Shown here: piece by piece, positions 31,313 to 42,516 of the stretch
How the letters are laid out: each line of letters opens with the position of its first letter
Position numbering within the stretch: the first letter of the stretch is position 1
DNA from: Fimbriimonadaceae bacterium
Lineage (GTDB): Bacteria; Armatimonadota; Fimbriimonadia; Fimbriimonadales; Fimbriimonadaceae
Length of the DNA: 64,000 nucleotides
Assembly (NCBI GenBank): GCA_019638775.1
Contig: JAHBTD010000002.1
Location: 310,001 to 374,000 of the forward strand
Reading direction: 5' to 3'
Translations under genes and position numbers: made by a program
The notes under the pieces: model-generated
What the model was told of the DNA's origin: nothing
Databases searched by the model: none
What the model saw: only the letters and a program-made list of their open reading frames with translations

Positions 31313-33580
31313 TTGGGGAAGAACGATCTGGAGAATGGAGCAAGCCTAGAGCTTTGGGAGCGTGAAAGGGGGCTTAGTGAGAAAAGGCGCTACGACCTTT
31401 TACGATCGATGCTGTTCGTCTGGCTCGCTGGCGGGCTATTGGCAACAGCAACGATATTTCAGGCGCAATTGCCTCATAACATACCCGTACTCGTTCCCGT
31501 TGTCATTTGGCTATGTTTCTTTAGCCAATTATGGTTGGTAAAGAAGCGCGATTATGAAGGAGCCAGCTGGGTTAGCGTTGTCGCTGGATTCATCATCATA
31601 TCTTCCCTTGTTGTGCGAGAAGGAGGTATTCAAGCCTCGACAGTATCCTTTTATATCATCCATTTTTTGTTTTCTTCGATGCTGCTTGGGATACGTGTTG
31701 GCGTTGCAAATCTCTTGGGTGGATTTGTGGTGATACTTGGAACCGTGTTGGCAGTAAGCACGGGCTATTTATCTAAGCCGGTAGTGCCGATATCGGACTG
31801 GATTTACCTGAGTCAACATGCGATCGCTTTTGTGGCGATTGGAGTAATCCAGTACATATGGATTAAGAACCATCACGAAGACCTCAGCCAAATTCAGATT
31901 GAGCTCGCAACGCGTAAGAAGATACAACGTGAAATGGAGTCATTTTTTGAGGCTTCACTTGATGCTATCGTCGTTTTTGATCGATCAGGTCCGATTTTTG
32001 GAGTTAATAAAGCATTTACAGAATGGGTTGGGCAATCCAGCGATGACGTTAGCGGGAATCTTCTTGAAGATTACACACATCCTGATGATCGTGAAATAGT
32101 ACGTTCATGGGTGAAACGCATCGCTAGTGGAGAAGACATTGACGATGGGCTTTTGCGGTTTTTGGATGCTGAGGGCAATACCAGATGGATTAACTGGCGG
32201 ATATCTGTCGACCCAGGCAATTTCGAACACGCCTTCGCAATCGGTCGAGATGTAACCAGGCTTAGGGAAGAGACTCAACGTCTGCAGGAATCGGCTATCC
32301 GAGCACAGGAGCAAGCCGACTGCATCATTCAGATAGCAACGCATGAAGCGGTGGCATCGGGAGATTTGGCGAACGGCTTGAAAGTCCTTGCTGAAGTTTC
32401 GGGCAAGGTTTTGGATGTTGAACGAACATCCGTGTGGATGTTTGAGGATGACGAGTCGGAGTTGAAGTGTCAGGTGCTGCACTTACTTTCTGGGCAGGAG
32501 GCTGATACGGAAGGGAACTTAAAGATTTCCGATTTTCCTCGCTACTTCGACAGCATTCGCGACGGGAGGTTCATTGATGCTGACGATGCGATGTCGGACC
32601 AGCGCACTGCTGAACTGACGGGTGAGTATCTCTTGCCACTAAGGATCAGTTCTCTCATCGATGCCCCTGTTCGAGTGGGAGGAAAAGTCGTCGCGATTGT
32701 TTGTTTTGAGCATGTCGGTGAGATTCGGAGATGGCTATCCGATGAGAAGACCTTCGTCGGGATTATCGCCGATCAAGTGGCTCAGCTCATCACAGCAGCT
32801 GCACGGCGTGAGGCTGAACTTCTCCTACGAAAGCTAAACGAAGAGTTGGAAACCAGGGTCGCCGACAGGACTCAGGAGCTTCAAGATAAGAACCAAGAAC
32901 TAGAGACCTTTGCTTATTCCGTGTCACACGATCTACGTTCGCCGCTGAGGGCCATTGCGGGCTATAACCAGATGCTGAAGGAGGACTATGTGGAGGTCTT
33001 GGATGAGACGGCCCAAGGGTACATCGGAAGAGTTGAAGCCGCCGTTCTCACAATGTCGCAGTTGATTCAGGACTTGCTGACCTATTCAAGATTCGAGCGA
33101 CGTGCAATTACCGAAACAACGATTCATCTTCCCACTCTTGTTGAGCGCATTCTTGACGACCTGCATCTCGCTCAAGCGAACAACGGGTTTGAGATTGAAG
33201 TTGACATTGCGGATTTTGAGATATGTACCGACTCGGATGGGGTGGCGATGGCCTTGAGAAATCTCATTGACAATGCTGTGAAGTTCTCTAAGGGTCAGCC
33301 TTCGCCGCGTATTGTGGTTCGAGCCGCCCTTGATGGCCCAGTCTGTGAGATTACGGTTCGAGATAACGGTATCGGCTTTGAGCAAAAGTACAGCGAGAAA
33401 ATCTTTGAGATTTTTCAAAGGCTTGAAAGGGTGGATGCCTATCCCGGCACGGGTGTAGGGCTTGCCATCGTGAGGAAGGCCATCCAGCGGATAGGTGGTT
33501 CGGTCACTTGTGAGAGCGAGCCCGGAAAGGGGGCAACGTTCCATTTACGTGTTCCCGATAAGGCCGCGATGATGCTTTGA
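31313..33580 (+). CDS. Membrane-bound sensor histidine kinase (6 TM, PAS, GAF, HisKA, HATPase)
   Basis: 755 residues from a TTG at 31313, chosen because GGAGG lies 7 bp before it; a further TTG at 31289 lacks an RBS. Residues ~30-190 contain six transmembrane helices. PAS: ~210-325 (FEASLDAIVVFDRSGPIFGVNKAF ... GNTRWINWRISV). GAF: ~345-505 (LDVERTSVWMFEDDES, APVRVGGKVVAIVCFEHVG). HisKA with H539 in YSVSHDLRSPLRAI. HATPase: NLIDNAVKFSKG, DNGIGFEQKYSEKIFE, YPGTGVGLAIVRKA. It phosphorylates a response regulator in response to an unknown signal; no regulator gene is adjacent. Confidence 0.9.
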   Translation: MGKNDLENGASLELWERERGLSEKRRYDLLRSMLFVWLAGGLLATATIFQAQLPHNIPVLVPVVIWLCFFSQLWLVKKRDYEGASWVSVVAGFIIISSLVVREGGIQASTVSFYIIHFLFSSMLLGIRVGVANLLGGFVVILGTVLAVSTGYLSKPVVPISDWIYLSQHAIAFVAIGVIQYIWIKNHHEDLSQIQIELATRKKIQREMESFFEASLDAIVVFDRSGPIFGVNKAFTEWVGQSSDDVSGNLLEDYTHPDDREIVRSWVKRIASGEDIDDGLLRFLDAEGNTRWINWRISVDPGNFEHAFAIGRDVTRLREETQRLQESAIRAQEQADCIIQIATHEAVASGDLANGLKVLAEVSGKVLDVERTSVWMFEDDESELKCQVLHLLSGQEADTEGNLKISDFPRYFDSIRDGRFIDADDAMSDQRTAELTGEYLLPLRISSLIDAPVRVGGKVVAIVCFEHVGEIRRWLSDEKTFVGIIADQVAQLITAAARREAELLLRKLNEELETRVADRTQELQDKNQELETFAYSVSHDLRSPLRAIAGYNQMLKEDYVEVLDETAQGYIGRVEAAVLTMSQLIQDLLTYSRFERRAITETTIHLPTLVERILDDLHLAQANNGFEIEVDIADFEICTDSDGVAMALRNLIDNAVKFSKGQPSPRIVVRAALDGPVCEITVRDNGIGFEQKYSEKIFEIFQRLERVDAYPGTGVGLAIVRKAIQRIGGSVTCESEPGKGATFHLRVPDKAAMML

Positions 33581-33596
33581 AAGGCTAAACTACGCC

Positions 33597-34427
33597 ATGC
33601 CCTATTCCGTTCTGGTTGAGCCTGGAGCTAAGGTAGACCTAAGTTCAATCGACCCCAACTTTGACGCTGGCCTTGAGAAGGATGCCGCTAAGAAGCTGAC
33701 GAAGGCGCTCGGCGAAGAGATGGCAGAGCTGCAGGAACTGCTTTTTGCGACTGGACAGAACGGTCTGCTGCTTGTGTTTCAGGGTCCCGACACGGCGGGA
33801 AAAGACGGGGCAATCAACCAGATTCTTGAGTTTGTGAACGTGCAAAGCACGAAGGTATACCCCTTCAAAGTTCCAACTTCAATCGAACTGGCTCATGATT
33901 TCCTTTGGCGAGTGCACCAACGTACACCCGCGAAGGGTGAGATCGCCATATTCAACCGCTCGCATTATGAGGATGTCTTGGTTGTGCGCGTTCACGAACT
34001 GATCCCTGAGGTGGAGTGGCGCAGCCGATACAAGCGGATCAATGAGTTTGAGAAACTGCTTGCCGATTCAGGCACGATCATTCTTAAGTTCATGCTCCAT
34101 ATCACGCCCGAAGAACAGGAGGAGCGGCTTCTTGCACGCGAAAAGGACCCTCGCAAGGCATGGAAACTGTCGGTGAACGATTGGAAGGAGCGCGAGAATT
34201 GGCAGAAGTATCAAACGGCGTTTGAGGATGCCTTGCACCACTGTAGCGCCGAACACGCGCCGTGGCATGTGATCCCGGCAAATAAGAAGTGGTTTCGGGA
34301 CTTGGCTGTTTCAGAGGCGATCGTGAGCGCTTTGCGACCCTATAAAGAGTCCTGGATGGCGCACCTTGCCGAAGTCGGGGTGAAGGCTAAGGCGGAGCTT
34401 GCGGAGTATCGGCTTGGCCGGAAGTGA
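33597..34427 (+). CDS. ppk2: Polyphosphate kinase 2 family protein
   Basis: 276 residues. PPK2 motifs: Walker A in VFQGPDTAGKDGAINQI, Walker B area GEIAIFNRSHYEDVLVVRVH, and the lid with ARE-K-DPRKAWKLSVNDWKERENW. Length and the GPDTAGKDG form fit the class III/I one-domain group, which uses polyphosphate to phosphorylate AMP/ADP or GDP. Direction and nucleotide cannot be settled here. It starts 16 bp after the sensor kinase, with a TAAACT box 5 bp before the ATG, so it may be both co-transcribed and independently expressed. Confidence 0.92.
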   Translation: MPYSVLVEPGAKVDLSSIDPNFDAGLEKDAAKKLTKALGEEMAELQELLFATGQNGLLLVFQGPDTAGKDGAINQILEFVNVQSTKVYPFKVPTSIELAHDFLWRVHQRTPAKGEIAIFNRSHYEDVLVVRVHELIPEVEWRSRYKRINEFEKLLADSGTIILKFMLHITPEEQEERLLAREKDPRKAWKLSVNDWKERENWQKYQTAFEDALHHCSAEHAPWHVIPANKKWFRDLAVSEAIVSALRPYKESWMAHLAEVGVKAKAELAEYRLGRK

Positions 34428-34487
34428 GGTCCGAGCGATGAGTCCTACCTTGGGAATGTGCGTTATCCGAAGGCCGTCACTAGAAGT

Positions 34488-34700
34488 ATGAACTTCCCAG
34501 TAAAGGCCCACTACAAGGAGAATCCCGATGGAGATACCAAGAGCATTGCGCTTACGGAAGAACAGGTGCGCAAAGCACTTGGGTTAGGTCAAACAGACCC
34601 GATTCCTGAGTTCTGGCATCAGCAACCACAGATTCACGGGTTAGTTTCTGGTTTGACTGCCACGACGGTTGAGGTCATCCACGTTGGGCACGAAGACTGA
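34488..34700 (+). CDS. Small hypothetical protein
   Basis: 70 residues from ATG 34488; a GTG at 34458 in the same frame would add 10. The sequence (MNFPVKAHYKENPDGDTKSI, EEQVRKALGLGQTDPIPEFWHQQPQIHGLVSGL) looks like a folded alpha/beta protein, but no family is recognised. It lies between ppk2 and the tRNA gene. Confidence 0.5.
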   Translation: MNFPVKAHYKENPDGDTKSIALTEEQVRKALGLGQTDPIPEFWHQQPQIHGLVSGLTATTVEVIHVGHED

Positions 34701-34737
34701 TAAAGTCTTTTGAGCCCGGAATGGACACAGAGTGAAA

Positions 34738-34812
34738 TGGAGCCGATGACCGGACTTGAACCGGTGACCTGCTGTTTACGAAACAGCTGCTCTACCGCTG
34801 AGCTACATCGGC
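34738..34812 (-). tRNA. tRNA-Thr (anticodon CGT)
   Basis: On the minus strand: 7-bp acceptor stem GCCGATG/CATCGGC, D-arm AGCTCAGCGGTAGAGC, anticodon stem CTGTT/AACAG with loop TTCGTAA (anticodon CGT, reads ACG), T-arm ACCGGTTCAAGTCCGGT, discriminator T and an encoded CCA. 75 nt including CCA. No neighbouring tRNA. Confidence 0.95.
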
Positions 34813-34919
34813 ATATCTAACGTCGCCCGACCTATTTACCATCGGCAGGGAAGCGCCGGGTCTGAAGTAGTCGGACGGCAAATTATGCCCGGAGCGGGGC
34901 CGCAGGCGCAAGGACCCAT

Positions 34920-35130
34920 GTCGATTTTGGATTTTCGATTTTGGATTTTGGATTGAATTGACGCGGTGCCAACCATTGGGAGGTTTGGGTTTTGGATTTT
35001 AGATTTTAGATTTTGGATTTGTGAACCGTGATTCGTAATCCGTGAATCGTGAATCGTGAATCGTGAATTGTGAGTAGTGAATCGTGAATCGTGATCCGTA
35101 ATCCGTAATCCGTAATCGGTGATCTCCAGT
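34920..35130. repeat. Two heptamer-repeat tracts between tRNA-Thr and the TraB-like gene
   Basis: 34920-35020: degenerate copies of GATTTTG (period 7). 35022-35125: copies of CGTGAAT/CGTAATC (period 7, at least 12 units). Open frames over them encode only low-complexity peptides. This fills most of the ~395-bp gene-free stretch. Confidence 0.85.
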
Positions 35131-35207
35131 ACTGAATCGAAATCCAAAATCCAATCACATGTCCCAGACTTTCGCAACCGTGCCCGTGGTCAGAGCGTAA
35201 CGGCCTT

Positions 35208-36086
35208 ATGCGTAGGAGTGTGTTGTTGGCGGGTGTTGGGACGGTTGGGGCAGTTTGTCTCAGCGGCTGGATACAAACCTACCCCGGAGCTTCCGTGTAC
35301 TCTCCTGACCCCTCAATCGAGCTTAAGGGCACAAGGCGAACCAGCGCTGAACACGACGCGATCTACCCAAAGACCACTTTCCCGTATGTCCTCGACCTAA
35401 GCCAAGGCAAAGGACGACTCCTCTTTATAGGTGTGCAGCACACCAGCGATCCAGCCAATCCCCAGTTCAAGAATATCGAAGCCTTGTGGAACGAGATGAA
35501 GCCGGATGTGGCGCTTGTCGAGAGCCGACTGCGCGCGTTTTCGGGCAGCCTTGAGGACGCGGTGAAGCGCGGCGAGCCTTACTATATTTATGGATTGGCG
35601 CACAGGAGCGGCGTTCCGATCTACTCTTTAGAGCCCGATGCCAAGGCTGAGGGCGCAGCGCTGGCAAAGACCGAGACGCCCGAGAGGGCGTTGATGTGGA
35701 TCACCTTGCGCGGATATCTGAGCGATCGCCGCAATGCGGGTGACAAGGGGGTTTCCGATACGATTGTGGGTTTTATGCTTAGCCGTCGGGCGAGTGAGTA
35801 CGGGATTCAGAGTGGCTTGAAGACGTTGAAGGACCTTGACGAGCTATGGAAGAAGGACTTTCCCGACGGTCCAGACTGGCGCAAGATGGATGAGCGGATG
35901 ATGTGGCCTGGCGATGAGAAGACGTATCTGAACCGACTGGCGAATGTTGCGAATGAGGTGCGTGATGATCACTGGGCGCGTGTAATGGTGGATTTGGTGC
36001 GAAAAGGGAAGAAAGTTTTCGCGGTCGGTGGGGCGAGCCATACGATCATCATGGAGCCTGTCTTGAGGCTAACCCTGACGGGTTAA
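35208..36086 (+). CDS. TraB/GumN-like (TIKI fold) protein, putative
   Basis: 292 residues. The N-terminus (MRRSVLLAGVGTVGAVCLSGWIQ) is a signal peptide or anchor. LLFIGVQHTSDPANPQFKNIEALWNEMKPDVALVESR resembles the GxxH...P..L.E start of the TraB/GumN/TIKI fold, and the end (GKKVFAVGGASHTIIMEPVLR) resembles its closing GxxH motif. Members include metal-dependent proteases and proteins of unknown role. The middle (KTLKDLDELWKKDFPDGPDWRKM) is not diagnostic. The call rests on two motifs and overall size. Confidence 0.55.
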   Translation: MRRSVLLAGVGTVGAVCLSGWIQTYPGASVYSPDPSIELKGTRRTSAEHDAIYPKTTFPYVLDLSQGKGRLLFIGVQHTSDPANPQFKNIEALWNEMKPDVALVESRLRAFSGSLEDAVKRGEPYYIYGLAHRSGVPIYSLEPDAKAEGAALAKTETPERALMWITLRGYLSDRRNAGDKGVSDTIVGFMLSRRASEYGIQSGLKTLKDLDELWKKDFPDGPDWRKMDERMMWPGDEKTYLNRLANVANEVRDDHWARVMVDLVRKGKKVFAVGGASHTIIMEPVLRLTLTG

Positions 36087-36259
36087 GCAGGTCTCTGACG
36101 TGGCGGTCCTACTCTGTTCTGCCGCTTTGAGCGGGTTTGATAGGACCAGCGGAGCGTTGGATATGTGCTTGTTTCAGGGTGAAAATTAGCGTCCGCGGGC
36201 ACGTGCGCGCGAATTGTCCTTATCTTGGGTCCCAAATGCATGGAATTGTGGGTGGGACC

Positions 36260-36288
36260 TTGACACTGGGAGCGCGGGCTGGTATCAT
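36260..36288 (+). promoter_or_regulatory. Promoter of the 23S-5S rRNA operon
   Basis: TTGACA (36260-36265), a 17-bp spacer and TATCAT (36283-36288): the best consensus promoter seen in the window. It lies ~105 bp before the mature 23S start. GGTCCCA and TGGGACC just upstream form an inverted repeat. Bases 36087-36394 hold no gene. Confidence 0.85.
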
Positions 36289-36394
36289 CTCCCCTTGCCG
36301 CTGAACGATTTCGCATCGAACGGTGGCCAGCGCCGAGCCCTTTGAAAGTTGCATAGAGATTTTGTAGGAAATAGATCGAGCACGTAGAGAACAG

Positions 36395-39357
<2,963 letters not shown>

Positions 39358-39453
39358 TACTACGTGTTTGGTCTATCCCTATAAAATCATGTGCAACTTT
39401 CTAAGCGCTTGAAGCGCAGATCTTGAGAGTAAATTTCAAGGTCCGAATAGGTT

Positions 39454-39579
39454 TCTATTCGGGTGACCATAGCGAGGAGGACACACCCGTTCCCATCCCG
39501 AACACGGCAGTTAAGCTCCTCAGCGCCGGAAGTAGTTGGTCCGCAGGGTCCCGCCAGATAAGGACGTTGCCCGGATAGA
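39454..39579 (+). rRNA. rrf: 5S ribosomal RNA
   Basis: About 120 nt. Ends pair as TATTCGGG (39456-39463) with CCCGGATA (39570-39577). Core ACACCCGTTCCCATCCCGAACACGG and GCGCCGGAAGTAGTTGGTCCGCAGGG are typical. It lies ~97 bp after 23S; the spacer has no tRNA. Confidence 0.9.
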
Positions 39580-39590
39580 TAGATTTAAGA

Positions 39591-39617
39591 AAGCTCCGCT
39601 TATGCGGGGCTTTTTTG
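39591..39617 (+). terminator. Terminator of the 23S-5S operon
   Basis: AGCTCCGC-TTAT-GCGGGGCT stem (one G-T pair) followed by TTTTTT. Confidence 0.9.
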
Positions 39618-39784
39618 CTTTTTCTTATGCCTTAGAATGTCGATTTTTTGAAGTATCGCCTCTTTGGACTCATTCCCCCCTAAAGATACGGGGAAGCGCT
39701 CCGATACTCGTATCAAGACTATTCCAACGGACCGTTCAATACGGTTACAGAGGGCAGGATAGCAAACACAACAAAGAAGTTCTT
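39618..39784 (+). other. Gene-free stretch between two terminators
   Basis: About 165 bp downstream of the rRNA terminator and ending at another strong terminator. It holds a TAGAAT box near 39633 and a GATACG...CGTATC inverted pair (39683-39713). It could encode a small RNA; no known RNA family was recognised. Confidence 0.3.
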
Positions 39785-39808
39785 AGCGGCGCAAGCCGCT
39801 ATTTTTTT
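39785..39808 (+). terminator. Strong rho-independent terminator
   Basis: Perfect AGCGGC-GCAA-GCCGCT stem with a stable GNRA tetraloop and seven T's. No annotated gene ends just before it. Confidence 0.9.
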
Positions 39809-39873
39809 GTCTGTACATAGGTGATTTTGCGCAAGCCCTCGATTTTTGGAAGGAAATAGGGCTCGTTTCTTCG

Positions 39874-39879
39874 TACACT
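39874..39879 (+). promoter_or_regulatory. -10-like hexamer of the TPR gene
   Basis: TACACT 6 bp before ATG 39886, no RBS; leaderless-type arrangement. Confidence 0.45.
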
Positions 39880-39885
39880 TAAAAC

Positions 39886-41460
39886 ATGCGACGAATCCTC
39901 CCCTGCGTTGCCGCTTTGTTATGTGCCGTCTGGGTGACTGCTCAACACGGCGAGATGGACTTCAAGAATTTCACCGCGCTTCCTGAGGGAACTTTGGTGG
40001 AAGGGATTGGCAAGACGACGCTCAAGGTCACCACAAAGTCAGAAGAAGCCAGGAAGCTGTTCGAGCAGGGCCTTTGTTTTTATCACGGATTTCATTGGAC
40101 AGAAGCCCATCGGTCTTTCCGAGACGCCGTGAAGATCGACCCCAGCTTTGCCATGGGGTGGTGGGGGCTTCACGCAGTTTTGCAGAATCCTTGGTACCGA
40201 AACAACACATACAAGGCCGAGCGTGAAGGGGCGATCGACCGTGCAGTGCGGATGATGGAGGGCTGTACTATGTTGGAGCAAGACCTGATACGGTCCTGGA
40301 AGATTTGGACCTCCGGCGCTCCCGAGGCATTTAAAGAGTTCGAGAAGTCCATGCTCGACATTTGCGAACGCAATCCACAAGAGGTTGAGCCAAGGGTTCT
40401 TCTTGCCGGAATCTATGTGCAGACGAACCTAAGCAGAGGTTATGGCGAGGATGGCAAACCTATTGGGGCGATGGCCGCAGCTCGCAAGCTTTCACAGGAA
40501 GCCCTCAAACTAGATCCTAACAGCACGGGTGCTCACCACTACTGGATTCACGCATGCGAAGGGAGTCCCAAGCCCGAGGATGCGCTGGACAGTGCGGAGA
40601 AGCTTGGAAAAATCGCCTGGAATTGCGGGCATCTGATCCATATGCCTGGACACATCTTCTATCGGTGTGGGCTTTACGACAAAGCGGTCAATTCTTTTGA
40701 AGCCGCCCGGAAAGCCGACGAAAAATACAACAAGCTGGTTGGTACGTCGAGCGGCAACTGGAATTTCTTTCACAACACCGACTTCTTTATCGCCGCGCTT
40801 GTCGAGGTCGGCAGGAGGGAAGAGGCTCTCAAACTAGCCGCTGACTCTTCACGCAACAACACGACCTACATTCTTTGGCGCACGAGCGACTTTTCGAAGC
40901 TGAATGAGATGCTCGAAGCTAAATCGATCCGGGCTGGAGCCCTCGCCACGACATTCTTCAAAGCCATGTCAGCGTTTGAAGCGGGCAAAATCGAGGATGC
41001 TGCCACTATCGTCGACGACATCAAATCGAAGGCAGCAAGCTCAGGCAAGTTCGATGACGATCAGTTTTACCGCATCGAAGCGGAGACCTATCTGGCTTGT
41101 GCCAGCAACGATGGCGCTGGGGTTGAGGCTCTCGTCGATGAGCTTGAGGCAGTGATGAAGAAGCAACCCTATACTGAGCCGCCGTACTATGCCCGCCCGG
41201 CTGCAGAAGGAATGGGGATGGCGCTGCTAAAAACTTCGAAGCTTGACCTGGCAAAGAAGTGTTTTGATATCGCTCTTACTGACCGAGCCAACAGCCCATA
41301 CTCAATCTACGGACTTGCCCAGGTTGCCGAAAAGAAGGGGGATAGCAAAGAGGCCATGCGGCTTTATCGCATGGTTGTCGATGCGCTTAAAAGCGGAGAT
41401 GCCGATCTGCCACTCTTCGTCGCGGCGAAAGGAAAGCTTGAAGCGGCGAAGAGACGCTAG
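39886..41460 (+). CDS. Exported TPR-repeat protein
   Basis: 524 residues. Signal peptide MRRILPCVAALLCAVWVTAQ. The mature protein is mostly TPR-like helix pairs: FEQGLCFYHGFHWTEAHRSFRDAVKIDPSFAMGWWGL, HMPGHIFYRCGLYDKAVNSFEAARKADEKY, and GLAQVAEKKGDSKEAMRLYRMVVDAL near the C-terminus. A central stretch (WNCGHLIHMPGHIFYR) has conserved His and Cys, a pattern seen in a family of large exported TPR proteins annotated as hypothetical. It is likely a periplasmic scaffold. The gene follows two terminators and converges on the ROK kinase gene. Confidence 0.8.
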   Translation: MRRILPCVAALLCAVWVTAQHGEMDFKNFTALPEGTLVEGIGKTTLKVTTKSEEARKLFEQGLCFYHGFHWTEAHRSFRDAVKIDPSFAMGWWGLHAVLQNPWYRNNTYKAEREGAIDRAVRMMEGCTMLEQDLIRSWKIWTSGAPEAFKEFEKSMLDICERNPQEVEPRVLLAGIYVQTNLSRGYGEDGKPIGAMAAARKLSQEALKLDPNSTGAHHYWIHACEGSPKPEDALDSAEKLGKIAWNCGHLIHMPGHIFYRCGLYDKAVNSFEAARKADEKYNKLVGTSSGNWNFFHNTDFFIAALVEVGRREEALKLAADSSRNNTTYILWRTSDFSKLNEMLEAKSIRAGALATTFFKAMSAFEAGKIEDAATIVDDIKSKAASSGKFDDDQFYRIEAETYLACASNDGAGVEALVDELEAVMKKQPYTEPPYYARPAAEGMGMALLKTSKLDLAKKCFDIALTDRANSPYSIYGLAQVAEKKGDSKEAMRLYRMVVDALKSGDADLPLFVAAKGKLEAAKRR

Positions 41461-41506
41461 GCGCAGTGATTCGGTGATCGGTGACCTGTGATTAGTTAGC
41501 TTGGAG

Positions 41507-42421
41507 TCAGTTCTCTGCTTCTTCGCTTCTTGCCCAGAGCATCGCCGCGCCGAACACACCGGCGCTATCGCCGAGCTCAGGAGCCACGACCTTTGTCGTG
41601 AATACTTTCGTGAATGCATGAGCTTGCAGGTGCTCTACGCCATACGTGTACAGATGCGGCACCTGCCCCGCACCGCCTCCCAGAACGATGATCTCAGGGT
41701 CAAAGATATTCACGACCAGGGCTAGCGATCTTCCGAAGTGAGTGCACATCTCGGCGATGGTGCGACGGCACTGAAGGTCGGTATCGTAACGCTCGGAAAT
41801 CTCCTTCAACGAAAGCTTCTCTCCCGTCCTCTCCTCGTGCCTTTGCTCCACCGATGGACCGCGTAGGTAGGTTTCCACGCAACCGCGCTGCCCGCAATAA
41901 CAAGCGGGCCCATAAGGATCGAGAACGACGTGTCCCCATTCGCCGGCAATTCCATTTGCTCCATGCAGCACTTGCCCGTTGACGACCATTCCTCCGCCAA
42001 CGCCGGTACCCATAATGACGCCAAAGGATGTTTTGTAGCCGCGTGAAGCCCCAAGGTGAGCCTCTGCTAGGGCAAAGCAGTTTGCGTCATTGCTCATGCG
42101 CACCTCTGCTTGTAGAGCTTTGGCAAGGTCTTCGCGGACGGGTTTGCCGATCAAACAAGCTGTGTTCGAATTTTTGAGCAGCCCGGTTGCGGGTTCGATT
42201 GCCCCAGGAGTTCCAATCCCAAGTTGCCTCGGTTCAGGCTCACCCAACTCTTTTGCCGCTGATCGAACAAGGCCACCGACCGCATCGACGATATGCCCGT
42301 ATCCCTTGTTGGCTTCGGTTGGAATACGCTTGCGGATAAGTGGGTTCGACAAGTCAGCAGGATCAAGGGCACACACCTCTATCTTGCTTCCACCAAGGTC
42401 GATGCCCCACAAAAGGCTCAT
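41507..42421 (-). CDS. ROK-family sugar kinase
   Basis: 304 residues. ATP/sugar motifs: GIDLGGSKIEVCAL (phosphate 1), LGIGTPGAIEP, and the N-D pair in RMSNDANCFALAEA that contributes the catalytic Asp. The glycine-rich FGVIMGTGVGGGMVVNGQ is followed by GEWGHVVLDPYGPACYCGQRGCVETYL, which holds the ROK zinc motif (H plus CxCGxxGC). ROK enzymes phosphorylate glucose, fructose, N-acetylglucosamine or related hexoses. It has no HTH, so it is a kinase rather than a repressor. The exact sugar is unknown. Confidence 0.9.
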   Translation of the reverse strand: MSLLWGIDLGGSKIEVCALDPADLSNPLIRKRIPTEANKGYGHIVDAVGGLVRSAAKELGEPEPRQLGIGTPGAIEPATGLLKNSNTACLIGKPVREDLAKALQAEVRMSNDANCFALAEAHLGASRGYKTSFGVIMGTGVGGGMVVNGQVLHGANGIAGEWGHVVLDPYGPACYCGQRGCVETYLRGPSVEQRHEERTGEKLSLKEISERYDTDLQCRRTIAEMCTHFGRSLALVVNIFDPEIIVLGGGAGQVPHLYTYGVEHLQAHAFTKVFTTKVVAPELGDSAGVFGAAMLWARSEEAEN

Positions 42422-42516
42422 GTACGATGCTTACCCTTTATTGAAGAGATAACGCAAAAATGGAAGCTGCAAAAGATACGGGAAATTCGCAAGCTGTGAA
42501 GTGCGGATATCGCGGT

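Noticed and set aside
34920-35130. Possible CRISPR array
   Set aside because: Units are 7 bp with no spacers; no Cas gene nearby.
34836-35177. Open frame over the heptamer tracts
   Set aside because: Encodes only periodic low-complexity peptide (NSRFT, KSKIQN types); such frames are a known artefact of 7-bp repeats.
39358-39453. tRNA in the 23S-5S spacer
   Set aside because: No cloverleaf or T-loop sequence seen in the 96 bp.
39536-39820. 94-codon open frame over the end of 5S and two terminators
   Set aside because: Begins within 5S rRNA and crosses terminator hairpins; no family signal.
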